Positions 1 to 8,339 of a stretch of 64,000 nucleotides of DNA are shown here, piece after piece (within the stretch, counting starts at the first letter, position 1; every line of letters begins with the position of its first letter). The notes beneath the pieces were generated by a model. It had not been told where the DNA came from and did no database searches. It saw nothing but the letters and a program-made list of their open reading frames with translations. The stretch is from Lewinellaceae bacterium. GTDB lineage: Bacteria > Bacteroidota > Bacteroidia > Chitinophagales > Saprospiraceae. The DNA lies in assembly GCA_020636155.1 (NCBI GenBank), contig JACJYM010000008.1:62001-126000 (forward strand), given 5' to 3'. A program made the translations under genes and the position numbers.

Positions 1-486
1 AGAGCCTGATATGACTCCATTTATGTAATTTTCAACTTTAATTGAGCTTTTATCAGAATTAAGTTTACTTGATGAAAGTATAATGCGCTGACTTGTTCCG
101 TTACCATTGAATGTTTCTGAAAATATGAAGTTAACCGTATGAGCTTTACTTCCCCATATTTTTATAAGTTTCTCCTCATCTATGTATGTTTTGGTTATTT
201 CTAACTCCTTATCGCGGTAGTATGCTAAATAGCTATTGTTAACTTTGAATACTCTAATAATATCTGTTTGACCAAGAATTTGTTTAATACCGTTGAATTG
301 ATGAATTAGATGTAAGTTATTTGCTATTCGCATTTTGAGCTCGTTTCCACAATCTTCTTGGTAGACCAAAGAATCAACAAGTTCATTTGTAAGTTCAATT
401 TCTACTGCATTGATCGTTCTATTTTGCGAACTGCAAGATGTTAGTAAGAATATTGTCAGGATTGAAATTATTAAAAATTCCTTCAT
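1..486 (-). CDS. Hypothetical lipoprotein, C-terminus outside window
   Basis: The frame is open from the ATG at 486 to the left edge of the window, giving 162 codons with no stop, so the C-terminus is missing. The N-terminus is a lipoprotein signal: MKEF, a hydrophobic stretch, then LLTSC, with Cys18 as the likely lipidation site. The rest is a soluble, mixed-charge domain that I do not recognise. It is the last visible member of the minus-strand series of small accessory units and follows the repeat element at 510-862. Function unknown; an envelope location is inferred from the lipobox. Confidence 0.7.
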   Translation of the reverse strand, partial: MKEFLIISILTIFLLTSCSSQNRTINAVEIELTNELVDSLVYQEDCGNELKMRIANNLHLIHQFNGIKQILGQTDIIRVFKVNNSYLAYYRDKELEITKTYIDEEKLIKIWGSKAHTVNFIFSETFNGNGTSQRIILSSSKLNSDKSSIKVENYINGVISGS

Positions 487-509
487 TTTGATTTCACTAA
501 TTGCAAGTA

Positions 510-862
510 AACTCAAAGGAATACAAACACCACCACTACAAGCTTAAAGCTGAACTACTTACCTAATTATAACAATGTTTGTATTTCAGTTGGACAGCTG
601 CGGTGATTAGGGTATTCCTTTTGGAGTGTGTCTTGTTATTTTTTGTATAAGGTAGTGATTTTGTGAGAAGGAGGAGTGATTTTTGCGAGGATTTTTAGAT
701 TTAATATAAATTGGAATCCACTAAAAACTGATAAGTTAGGCGACAGAAATTTGTCCATGAGTTCTACTCAAGACTTAGATCAATCCCGAGTAGAACTCGT
801 GGGTCTATGACACAGGCTTCATGCTGGGTCTTGCAGACCACACGAAGGCTTAATTATTAGTG
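510..862. repeat. Structured repeat element, copy 1 (attC-like, type 1)
   Basis: Two blocks also occur at 1496-1659. Block A is 20 identical bases at 510-529. Block B is 116 bases at 745-860 and differs from its partner at about 12 positions. Block B contains an 11-13 bp stem around GAGTTCTACTC/GAGTAGAACTC and a second hairpin around GGCTTC...GAAGGCT. In this copy about 215 bp separate blocks A and B, against 20 bp in copy 2; I see no gene in that stretch. The element begins 13 bases after the HicB stop codon. It may be a recombination site, as the boundary heptamer at 856-862 is the near-inverse of 1496-1502. Confidence 0.7.
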
Positions 863-874
863 ATTGAATTTATG

Positions 875-1255
875 CTAGACGAGAGTTAATTCCATTAGTT
901 CTCTTCCAATTTCGTGTAAACCTTCTACAATTCTGTTTACTTGTTTTCTCGAAGGTTTTTTGATTCCATTTACATATTGTGATAGTAATGTTTCATTCAT
1001 TCCTATTCTTCCAGCCAAATGTTTAGCATTGATAACCTTGTAATAATCAAAAAATTGCTTAAAATCTAGTTCTAATTCAATGTCTTTTGAAGTTGCAATT
1101 TTTCCCAATTCTTCAAAATATAGATTTAATGCTTCTAATACATTTAATTGTAATTCATGAATTGTTTGACCTGTCGTGTATATGGGTTTGTCAAAACAAT
1201 AAGCAGAATAACCTGTTTTGGTTTTTTCAATAATAAATCTATTTACTCTCATCAT
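875..1255 (-). CDS. hicB: HicB-like antitoxin with C-terminal HTH
   Basis: A 126-residue protein. The N-terminal part (about 1-60) has the HicB partial RNase-H-like fold pattern: RFIIEKTKTGYSAYCF, then a TTGQT turn, then a helix. The C-terminal part (about 70-120) is a Cro/C1-type helix-turn-helix with AKHLAGRIGMNETLLSQYV and NGIKKPSRKQ. HicB antitoxins neutralise HicA and repress the operon through such a DNA-binding domain. Its start overlaps the hicA stop by four bases, so hicA is translated first, the usual order for this family. The promoter at 1445-1475 serves both genes. The pair sits alone between two copies of a repeat element, as a mobile cassette would. Confidence 0.85.
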   Translation of the reverse strand: MMRVNRFIIEKTKTGYSAYCFDKPIYTTGQTIHELQLNVLEALNLYFEELGKIATSKDIELELDFKQFFDYYKVINAKHLAGRIGMNETLLSQYVNGIKKPSRKQVNRIVEGLHEIGRELMELTLV

Positions 1256-1440
1256 TTTTTAATTTGTGCATCTTTTCTTAATTTCACTTCCAACCCCTTA
1301 CCTAGTTCATCACTTCCATGATTCGGGAAGATTACTATCCCTTTCTTAGTTGAATGGTTCAATTTCATATGTGAACCGTTTTGACTAACAACAAACCAAC
1401 CATCCTTTTTAAGTATCCTGAGAAATTCTGAACATTTCAT
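1252..1440 (-). CDS. hicA: HicA family mRNA interferase toxin
   Basis: A 62-residue protein with the whole dsRBD-like HicA fold: an N-terminal MKCSEFLRILKKDGW helix, the FVVSQNGSHMKLNH strand-turn holding the conserved GSH (catalytic His about residue 24), and a final GKGLEVKLRKDAQI helix. HicA toxins cleave mRNA and tmRNA and are held in check by HicB, encoded immediately downstream with a four-base overlap. The start is firm because the family begins with this helix. The -7 promoter box ends only four bases before the ATG, so the transcript is probably leaderless. Confidence 0.9.
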   Translation of the reverse strand: MKCSEFLRILKKDGWFVVSQNGSHMKLNHSTKKGIVIFPNHGSDELGKGLEVKLRKDAQIKK

Positions 1441-1444
1441 TATA

Positions 1445-1475
1445 CAAAAGTAAACTATTATTTACATATTTCCAA
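1445..1475 (-). promoter_or_regulatory. hicAB promoter (Bacteroidota -33/-7)
   Basis: On the minus strand a TTG (1475-1473) lies 20 bases before TACTTTTG (1452-1445), which matches TAnnTTTG exactly. The ATG begins at 1440, so the predicted transcription start falls on or within a few bases of the start codon. Auto-repression by HicB would be expected here, but I see no clear operator palindrome. Confidence 0.65.
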
Positions 1476-1495
1476 CTATTTTAGCTCTTTATGAC

Positions 1496-1659
1496 CACTA
1501 ACTCAAAGGAATACAAACATCGCCACACGAAACATTAATAGAAATCTGTCCACGAGTTCTACTCAGGACTTAGTATAATCCCGAGTAGAACTCGTGTATC
1601 TTTGACACAGGCTTCATGCTGGGTCTTGCCGACCACACGAAGCCTTATTTATTAGCATC
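1496..1659. repeat. Structured repeat element, copy 2 (attC-like, type 1)
   Basis: Second copy of the element at 510-862, more compact. It carries the 20-base block A (1500-1519) and the 116-base block B (1540-1655). A perfect 14-bp stem runs 1551-1564 against 1583-1596, and a second hairpin (AGGCTTC...GAAGCCT) lies about 1610-1645. It starts eight bases beyond the stop of the CPWCG protein gene and ends before the hicA promoter. Boundary bases CACTAAC (1496-1502) and ATTAGCATC (1651-1659) pair with unit boundaries at 856-862 and 2258-2266. Confidence 0.75.
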
Positions 1660-1667
1660 AGTTTTTA

Positions 1668-1871
1668 TCATAATTTCTTGCCACACCAGGGACAAAAATT
1701 TATTTCAATTCCTGATGTGCCACCATCATGTATTATAATCCGATAAAAAGCCCCATTTTCTCCAGAATCGATTAATACGTCTGGACAATCATATTTGGAC
1801 TTATGCAAATCACAGTTTAATATTGAGAAGTATTTCATACTATCACAACAATACTCAATTTTCTTACTCAT
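1668..1871 (-). CDS. Small CPWCG zinc-ribbon-like protein
   Basis: A 67-residue protein with YCCDSMKY near the N-terminus and a C-terminal FCPWCGKKL. The paired cysteines suggest a small zinc-binding fold resembling the DUF6980-type proteins found in many bacterial accessory regions; that family match is from memory and tentative. It overlaps the end of the upstream gene by four bases, so the two are probably co-translated as one unit. Function unknown. Confidence 0.7.
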   Translation of the reverse strand: MSKKIEYCCDSMKYFSILNCDLHKSKYDCPDVLIDSGENGAFYRIIIHDGGTSGIEINFCPWCGKKL

Positions 1872-2251
1872 TTAAGTCCTATTAATTCTATAACTTCACA
1901 TTCTGCTGTAATTCTTGGTCCTTCCATAAAATATCCTTTAGTCCCAATCTTGAGTCTAGTTTTATGATAATCATTGAAATTAGGATTTATAATCCACATG
2001 AGAGCTTTTCCTGATTCTGGTACAACTATTTTCTCAGTTATTACATTATCATATTTATCCAAAAATTCAGGATGAATCATATAAATCATATCAGTTTTTG
2101 GATTATCACCAAAATACATAAAATCAGAACGAATACCTTGAATAGGCAAACCTGTCTGTCGACCACCTTCATCCTTTGTCAAGAATCTATATTTTACGAT
2201 AAAATCACAAGGCTGCATTCTTATCTGCTCATATGGTACGTGTTTTTCCAT
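1868..2251 (-). CDS. EF-Tu domain-3-like small protein
   Basis: A 127-residue protein with no GTPase domain. The stretch FLTKDEGGRQTGLPIQGIRS followed by DFMYFGD resembles the third (C-terminal) beta-barrel of elongation factor Tu, where KKEEGGRHTPF is followed by a YRPQFYF strand; the later PRITAECEVIEL fits a closing strand. The domain assignment is by eye. No signal peptide or membrane segment is present, so it should be cytoplasmic. It is the first gene of a two-gene unit bounded by palindromic elements at 2258-2393 and 1496-1659. Role unknown. Confidence 0.65.
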   Translation of the reverse strand: MEKHVPYEQIRMQPCDFIVKYRFLTKDEGGRQTGLPIQGIRSDFMYFGDNPKTDMIYMIHPEFLDKYDNVITEKIVVPESGKALMWIINPNFNDYHKTRLKIGTKGYFMEGPRITAECEVIELIGLK

Positions 2252-2257
2252 AAAATT

Positions 2258-2393
2258 GGTGCTAACGGTATAGTGTATGTGCAGTAGCGATTTAGAACTC
2301 CTACACTTCTTCTAATTTACGACATTTTATTAGAAGTTCAATAGTTTGATTTTTGGCATTTACTCGCTATTGCATATACACAATGTTCTCTGC
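2258..2393. repeat. Palindromic attC-like element (type 2), site A
   Basis: Left arm GTGTATGTGCAGTAGCGA (2273-2290) pairs with right arm TCGCTATTGCATATACAC (2364-2381), 16 of 18 positions Watson-Crick and two wobble. The loop contains a second hairpin (CTTCTAAT against ATTAGAAG). Outside the arms are GGTGCTAAC (2258-2266) and GTTCTCTGC (2385-2393). The latter recurs inverted at 9948-9956, at the other end of the efflux region. The layout resembles a folded integron attC site, but the outer boxes do not match the classical GTTRRRY consensus. Confidence 0.65.
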
Positions 2394-2451
2394 TGGCTAT
2401 CCTTCGTTCGTTGTGTTGACAAAGACATACTCTTTTGCAATTTTTGGTTAC

Positions 2452-2460
2452 AGCGTTGGC
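2452..2460. repeat. AGCGTTGGC direct repeat, left of efflux operon
   Basis: AGCGTTGGC followed within two bases by TGTGCG, and preceded by TTTTTGGTT. The same order of short blocks occurs at 9864-9895 on the other side of the efflux operon, in the same orientation. It lies in the 142-bp gap between the RND gene stop and site A, a gap that otherwise shows nothing I can identify. Confidence 0.45.
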
Positions 2461-2535
2461 TTGTGCGAAATGTGAATCATTCACGAACACCGAAAACAAA
2501 TTATAAAACTCGTGAGTAATTGCAAATGTGTATGG

Positions 2536-5500
2536 CTATGAGTTAGCTTTTCGGAATTTAATTTTTTCTTTTAACCTATCTACTAAGTAATAAATCATTG
2601 GGACTAAAAATACTGTCAATATTAGTGAAGATAATAAGCCACCAATAATAACCCAGGCAAGACCATTTTTCCATTCTGCTGCTGTACCAGTTGCCATTGC
2701 AATGGGGAGCATTCCTATTACCATAGAAAGTGTTGTCATAAGAATAGGTCGTAATCTTCCTTTTCCTGCAATAAGTAAAGCCTCTTTAAAGTGTTTTCCT
2801 TCTGCTTTTAATTGATTGGTAAAATCTACAATTAGTATAGCATTTTTTACCACAAGCCCCATCAGCATAATTAATCCAAGTAACGCAAACAGACTAAGGT
2901 TGCTCAATGATAAATTAAGGGCAAAGAATGCCCCAATAGCAGCAACTGGAATTGAAAACAATACCACAAATGGATACACAAAACTATCATACAATGCCAC
3001 CATTATTAGGTAAATGAGCAAAAAGGAAATAAGTAGTACCGAACCTAATGCTCCAAAACTATCATTTTGCCGTTTAATATCACTACCCCAAGTCATTTCC
3101 ATACCTTTAGGCAAAGGGTTTTCCTTAATGTATGCGACCACTTCATCTGCTACTGTTCCCGAAGGTCGCCCTAACGCATCTGCAATTAGCGTTACTGCTG
3201 GCTGACGGTCTTTTCGTTCTAATAAGGAAGGTGAATTTCCTTGTTCTATCTTAGCAAACTGGGATATTTCAACAGGCATTCCCATTGGGTTAACAATGGA
3301 CAGATTTTTCACATCATCATAATTCTGTCTATCAAAATCTTCTAACCAGATTCTTACAGGATATTCTGTGCCACTATCCGTTAAAGTAGCATCATCATTG
3401 CCAGTAAAAGCTGTCCTCAGATTTATTCCCACATAAGCTGTGTTAAGTCCTAATCGTTGCATCCTGTCTTTATCTGGTACTACAACATATTCTGGACTTC
3501 CTTCTTCTACAGAAAGTCTGACATTGTCTGCACCGGGAATATTTTGAATGATGGTTTTTAATTCTGTGGCAGTATGCATCACTATTTCATTATTACTTCC
3601 ACTCAAAGTCAATTCAATGGGGGCTGAACGAGGAATAAGACCTAATGCTACCATTGAATAATTGACACCTGGGAATTTGATTTTAAGATTATTTCTTAAT
3701 CCCTTCATATAGGTTTCCGTGGGTAGGTTGTTTAGTTCTTTCTTATCTTTTAACTGAATTGTAAATTCTGTTTTGTTTGCAGCACCCACCCCTAAACTAC
3801 CAATTCCAGTACTCGGACCACCGATATTGCTAAACACGGTAGAAATCTCAGGTTGAGAAATCAAAAACTTTTCAATTTCGGTGGAAACTTTATTGTTCTC
3901 TTGTATGGAGGTGGATTTGTCATATTCTAAAGCCAACTTAAATTTTCCTTGGTCGCCAGTTGAAATTAGTTCTTTACCAATGATTCCTTGTTTCATAATC
4001 CCCAAAGTCATTGCAAACAATAATAGAACTATGCCTGTAAAGATTATTTTATGTGAGAGTACCCACTCTAATGCTCGACCATACCAATTGGTGAAACGTT
4101 CCAATTGTTTTTCAAACCAAAGTAAAAAACGATTAAAGAAATTAGTAGGTTGTAGATCTTCTTTTTTTCCAATTCGTGAGGCCATCCAAGGGGTGAGTGT
4201 AAACCCAACTAACAAACTGGTAAGTGTAGAAGTAATTACCACTACTGAGAACTGTTTAAGCATATCGGCAACAAATACTTGTAAAAATAGAATAGGCAGA
4301 AAAACCACAATATCGACAAGGGTAATTGATAATGCCGAAAAACCAATTTCCATCCTACCGTCCATTGCCGCATCCCTTTTGTTCTTTCCCATATCCAAGT
4401 GCCGCTGTATGTTTTCTAAAACTACAGTGGCATCATCTACTAAAATTCCTATAATAAGAGACATTGCTAATAAGGTCATTAAGTTCAGGGTATAGCCCAA
4501 TAACCACATTACGGCAAAAGCCGTTACCAATGAGGTCGGAATAGCAACCAGTACAATAAGGGAATTTCTAAAACTGCGTAAAAATAAGAGCATTACCAGA
4601 GAGACGAGCAAAACGGCCAAAATTAAATCTACCACTACGGAATTAACCGCTGCAATAGTGTTGTCCGTACTATCGTCTGTTATGATAAATTGCACATTGG
4701 CTTTTGAATTTTGTTCTTCAATATTTTTAAACTTATCTCGGACTAATGAAGATACATCAACTGCATTGGCATCACCTTGTTTTTTGAGCAACAGTCCAAT
4801 TCCCGTTTTACCATTATAGCGACTATAAGAGGCTATTTCTTTAACTCCATCAACAACTAAAGCGACATCTTTAACATATACTGGGCTGCCTGGAATTGGC
4901 ATTGCTATTTGTACATTTTCGATATCTCGAATTGTTGCAAATTTCCCTGTCAATCTAACAGTATTATTGTTTTGGACTGTTTGTACTTTACCAGCTGGTA
5001 AGTCTATACCTGACCGATTGATAGCTTCTACCACTTGAAGCATTGATACCTTGTATTGTTTTAGTTTGTCTTGATTTATCCTGACTTGAATTTCTCTTTC
5101 TTCGCCTCCTAATAGAGTTATTTCCGCTACGCCTTTTAGCTGTTGTATTTGGGGTAAGTATTCATCTTTCATTTTCTGATAAAACTCAGTAGCAGGTATA
5201 TCACTGGTGGCACTAATCGACATTATAGGTAAGTCATTAGGCGATACTTTACTCATTTCAGGACTTAAAATGTCTTGAGGTAAATCTTTCCTGATATTAT
5301 CTATATACCTCTGAGCATCTTGCATTGCCTTATCTAAATCGGTTCCATATTTTAGGTTAGCAATAATAACAGAGGCGTTAGGCAGTGATTTTGAAACCAA
5401 ATAATCAACTCCTTCTAAATTGGATAGTGCATCTTCTATTTTACGAGAAACGGAAGTCTCTACTTCGGTTGGTTCTGCTCCTGGATAGCCAGTTTTAATG

Positions 5501-5637
5501 ACAACAACTGGCTGGTTAAAATCAGGCATTAGTTCATAACTCAAATTTTTATACCCAATAAACCCGAGAAGTGTAAATACGCTAAACAGTACAATGATTA
5601 ACGAAGGACGTTTAATTGATATTTCTGTAATATTCAT
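2536..5637 (-). CDS. RND efflux pump inner-membrane permease (HAE1/AcrB family)
   Basis: 1033 residues, the full length of the hydrophobe/amphiphile efflux family. It is a proton-driven transporter that, with the adaptor and outer-membrane channel encoded just upstream, expels small toxic compounds across both membranes. Visible features are the N-terminal TM at about 12-30, the first periplasmic loop with PGAEPTEVETSVSRKIEDAL, the TM4 motif GILVDDATVVLENI with the two proton-relay aspartates near residue 400, and the mirrored second half ending GLVVKNAILIVDF and a last TM bundle. It is the last gene of the operon, 11 bp after the adaptor. No truncation or frameshift seen. Substrate range cannot be read from sequence. 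Confidence 0.93.
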   Translation of the reverse strand: MNITEISIKRPSLIIVLFSVFTLLGFIGYKNLSYELMPDFNQPVVVIKTGYPGAEPTEVETSVSRKIEDALSNLEGVDYLVSKSLPNASVIIANLKYGTDLDKAMQDAQRYIDNIRKDLPQDILSPEMSKVSPNDLPIMSISATSDIPATEFYQKMKDEYLPQIQQLKGVAEITLLGGEEREIQVRINQDKLKQYKVSMLQVVEAINRSGIDLPAGKVQTVQNNNTVRLTGKFATIRDIENVQIAMPIPGSPVYVKDVALVVDGVKEIASYSRYNGKTGIGLLLKKQGDANAVDVSSLVRDKFKNIEEQNSKANVQFIITDDSTDNTIAAVNSVVVDLILAVLLVSLVMLLFLRSFRNSLIVLVAIPTSLVTAFAVMWLLGYTLNLMTLLAMSLIIGILVDDATVVLENIQRHLDMGKNKRDAAMDGRMEIGFSALSITLVDIVVFLPILFLQVFVADMLKQFSVVVITSTLTSLLVGFTLTPWMASRIGKKEDLQPTNFFNRFLLWFEKQLERFTNWYGRALEWVLSHKIIFTGIVLLLFAMTLGIMKQGIIGKELISTGDQGKFKLALEYDKSTSIQENNKVSTEIEKFLISQPEISTVFSNIGGPSTGIGSLGVGAANKTEFTIQLKDKKELNNLPTETYMKGLRNNLKIKFPGVNYSMVALGLIPRSAPIELTLSGSNNEIVMHTATELKTIIQNIPGADNVRLSVEEGSPEYVVVPDKDRMQRLGLNTAYVGINLRTAFTGNDDATLTDSGTEYPVRIWLEDFDRQNYDDVKNLSIVNPMGMPVEISQFAKIEQGNSPSLLERKDRQPAVTLIADALGRPSGTVADEVVAYIKENPLPKGMEMTWGSDIKRQNDSFGALGSVLLISFLLIYLIMVALYDSFVYPFVVLFSIPVAAIGAFFALNLSLSNLSLFALLGLIMLMGLVVKNAILIVDFTNQLKAEGKHFKEALLIAGKGRLRPILMTTLSMVIGMLPIAMATGTAAEWKNGLAWVIIGGLLSSLILTVFLVPMIYYLVDRLKEKIKFRKANS

Positions 5638-5648
5638 CTTCGCTTATA

Positions 5649-6716
5649 TTAATTGTATGAGACATTTGCCCCATCGAACAGGTTAATAAGGCCAGAAACA
5701 ACTATCGTATCTGCTTCTTGTACCCCATAAGAAATTACCGATTTGTCATCAATGATTTGAGATACCGTAATATTTTGCAATACGGCTTTACCTTCCTTTA
5801 CAATATAAACTTGGGGTTGAGTTGAACCTCCTATTATCGCAGAAGAAGGAATTAGTATCCCTTTAGAGATATTAGAATTATTCAATACAACTCTTCCAAA
5901 CATCCCTGATTTAATTCTATTGCCAGTCGTATTATTTACAGTAAACTGTATGGCGTAACTACTTCCCATATTTACTTTACTACCGATCATAGTGGTTTTA
6001 CCTATAAGGGTAATATCTGAAAATACATCGGTTAGAATAGTATATGTAGCACCTTGTTTGAATTGTCCAAGATCGTTCTCAGATATATTTATGGTAAACT
6101 TCAACTGGTCAATGTTTGTCAATTGAAGTAGGGGCATTCCTGGGGCAGCAAAGGACCCAATCTCTGTAAGTTTGGCAGTAATAATTCCATTAAAAGGGGC
6201 TTTAATGTTTGCTTTGTCGATTTGCTCTAACAAAGTGGCTTTCTGAATTTTCAGAGACTTCAACCCAAAAGTGGCTTTCTCTAATTTGATACCTTGGATA
6301 GCATCTGCTTGTGCCAAAATGGTGAAGCGTTTTACATCTGCTTGTAACTCTTCAATCTTTACATCTACCGATTGTACTTGAAGTTCTAAAAGTGATTTAT
6401 CCAGTTGAATTAGCGTTTGTCCCTTGCGTACATAATCACCCACCTCCACATTTACAACATTGACTTTCCCTTGAGTTTCAGCACTTAGTTTAGATTCTTT
6501 TATTGGTTCAAAAGTGCCACTAAAAGTTTGTTCACTTTCCAGATTTTCCAATTGTAAAACTTGTGTCTTTACGGGAATGGCTTCTGCTTTATCATATTGA
6601 TACACTCTTTCAGTTGCAATTTCTTTGTTCGTTTTTAGTTTTAATACGAAGACAGCTATAAGTGCTAAGCCTACAATAATTCCAATTATTTTTTTCCAGT
6701 TCATTGTATAATTCAT
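5649..6716 (-). CDS. RND efflux periplasmic adaptor (membrane fusion protein)
   Basis: 355 residues with an N-terminal membrane anchor (WKKIIGIIVGLALIAVFVL). The biotinyl-lipoyl-like half GKVNVVNVEVGDYVRKGQTL is followed by a helical hairpin (about 110-165) and the second half IKAPFNGIITAKLTEIGSF. Beta-barrel and membrane-proximal domains complete the HlyD/AcrA architecture. It bridges the RND permease to the outer-membrane channel. Its start overlaps the end of the channel gene by four bases, indicating translational coupling. Confidence in family high, in substrate none. Confidence 0.92.
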   Translation of the reverse strand: MNYTMNWKKIIGIIVGLALIAVFVLKLKTNKEIATERVYQYDKAEAIPVKTQVLQLENLESEQTFSGTFEPIKESKLSAETQGKVNVVNVEVGDYVRKGQTLIQLDKSLLELQVQSVDVKIEELQADVKRFTILAQADAIQGIKLEKATFGLKSLKIQKATLLEQIDKANIKAPFNGIITAKLTEIGSFAAPGMPLLQLTNIDQLKFTINISENDLGQFKQGATYTILTDVFSDITLIGKTTMIGSKVNMGSSYAIQFTVNNTTGNRIKSGMFGRVVLNNSNISKGILIPSSAIIGGSTQPQVYIVKEGKAVLQNITVSQIIDDKSVISYGVQEADTIVVSGLINLFDGANVSYN

Positions 6717-8038
6717 TTAATGTTGCCTGTAAGTTTTTTGAGTTCTAAGTCTGCTTTTAGATACTCAATTATTGCTGAGATATTGGCTTGTTGAGCTTCA
6801 CGCAAGGCGTTATCTGCTAAGAGAATATCTGTAAGAGAAGCCAATCCTTGCTTTTGTTGTAAAACTGTATTGTTGTAAATATTTTTTGCTAAATATATTT
6901 GTTGTTGAGTTGTCTCAATATTACTATATGTAACCAGCCGTTGAGCCTTTGCATTGGCGATTTGCATTTCGTTTTGATCATTAATTAAATCAAGTTGCAG
7001 CTTGTTGTTAGTTATCTCAATTTGTTTTTGATCCATTTTTCTTAGTGTGGTAGTACCATTGAAAATCGGATAATTGAGCTGTATGCCTGCAAAACCTATT
7101 GGGTAAAACTTTAGAAAACTATTAGGCTGTTTGTCATAACCAAAACCAGTAGTTCCGTAACTACCAACAAAATTTACCGTAGGCAAGTACCGTGACTTAC
7201 TAAGTGTATTTAGCTCTATGTTTAATAGCTTGTTTTGGGTTTGTATAAGTTTTGAGTCTATAGACGATTGCACATCATAGTTGGTTTCTTCTTTAAAATT
7301 GAAATTGTATTCTATTTCAAAATTTTGGTCAATGGGGATACCAATTGTGAATTTTAAAGCTCTCAAAACTTGTCCTAATTTACTTTCAAGCGTTTGTTTT
7401 TGAGTAGTTAATTGAGAACGTTGAAGCTTCACTTTTTCTACATCTGTACCCGTAGCAAGCGATTGTTCTTTTAAGAGATTTAGATTGGATAAAAGCCGAT
7501 TGGTGTTTACTAAATTGCTATCTATAAAGGCAATTTGCGACTGAATGATTTGGGCATTGTAATAGAGGTTGGCAATTTCAAAATAAATTTGCTCTTGGCT
7601 TTTCTCGTGTTTTAACTGTGCTACTTCCGTGGCGAGTTTACTTGCTTCAATACCACCATAGATTTGTGGATTGTATAACGGAATTGCTAATTGAAGATTA
7701 GCATTAATATTATGCGGCACACCAAATTGGGCTTCTTTAAATTCTCCTTCTGGTGCCGTAGGGACAAAAGTGGATAAGGGCATTAATTGATAAGGCAGGT
7801 TGGTGAAATACTTATAATCTGCATTGGCCGATAGTTTGGGCATCAAATTAGATTTGGCTTCTTTTACTTTTATACTCGCACTTTCAATATTATTTTGGGC
7901 TATTTGCAAATTCTTATTGTTGCTATTTGCGGTATCAATACACTGCTGTAAAGACCATTGTTGAGCCTGTCCATTTTGGAAAATAAATACGGCAAGTATT
8001 AATACAAAGTATTGTTTGTGAATATTTACTAACTTCAT
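6713..8038 (-). CDS. TolC-family outer membrane efflux channel
   Basis: 441 residues with a cleavable signal peptide (MKLVNIHKQYFVLILAV to about NGQAQ). The WSLQQCIDTANSNNKNLQIA opening and two long coiled-coil repeats are typical of outer-membrane efflux proteins, which form a trimeric channel for the pump. Placed second in line before the adaptor and permease, 13 bp after the small cupin gene, in the order channel, adaptor, permease seen in many Bacteroidota. Confidence 0.9.
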   Translation of the reverse strand: MKLVNIHKQYFVLILAVFIFQNGQAQQWSLQQCIDTANSNNKNLQIAQNNIESASIKVKEAKSNLMPKLSANADYKYFTNLPYQLMPLSTFVPTAPEGEFKEAQFGVPHNINANLQLAIPLYNPQIYGGIEASKLATEVAQLKHEKSQEQIYFEIANLYYNAQIIQSQIAFIDSNLVNTNRLLSNLNLLKEQSLATGTDVEKVKLQRSQLTTQKQTLESKLGQVLRALKFTIGIPIDQNFEIEYNFNFKEETNYDVQSSIDSKLIQTQNKLLNIELNTLSKSRYLPTVNFVGSYGTTGFGYDKQPNSFLKFYPIGFAGIQLNYPIFNGTTTLRKMDQKQIEITNNKLQLDLINDQNEMQIANAKAQRLVTYSNIETTQQQIYLAKNIYNNTVLQQKQGLASLTDILLADNALREAQQANISAIIEYLKADLELKKLTGNIK

Positions 8039-8051
8039 TAGTCAAATTTTT

Positions 8052-8339
8052 TTATTTCAATAGTACGAGTTGAGATTCTACCTGAGCCTCCAACCAATGC
8101 TTTAAGTGAGGAATGATATTCACAAAGTCGCCTGGACTCAATTCAACTACGTTGTTAGTCTCGTCTTTGTAGGTTGTCTTACCAACGACACAAAGTAGCA
8201 AAGCTGGTGTCTTTGTAATGTGCTCTTTTAGTACACCATCTTTTTTAAGTCGAATGGCTGTTGCTGTTCCCACCTCTCCATTGAATAGGTTGGTGGCCGA
8301 TACTTCTTTTTCTGTGGTATGTAGATTGTTTAGTTTCAT
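8052..8339 (-). CDS. Small cupin-like protein
   Basis: 95 residues that read as a minimal cupin beta-barrel: GVLKEHITKTPALLLCVVG for the first half, then LSPGDFVNIIPHLKHWLEA for the second, with possible metal-ligand histidines. No signal peptide, so cytoplasmic. It overlaps the upstream lipoprotein gene by four bases and precedes the TolC-like gene by 13 bp. Its place inside an efflux operon suggests ligand sensing, detoxification or metal handling, but that is inference. Confidence 0.75.
   Translation of the reverse strand: MKLNNLHTTEKEVSATNLFNGEVGTATAIRLKKDGVLKEHITKTPALLLCVVGKTTYKDETNNVVELSPGDFVNIIPHLKHWLEAQVESQLVLLK

Noticed and set aside
3881..4495. 204-codon frame on the plus strand opposite the RND gene
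   Set aside because: It is antisense to a clearly coding, full-length transporter gene; composition follows the complementary codons and no motif is present.
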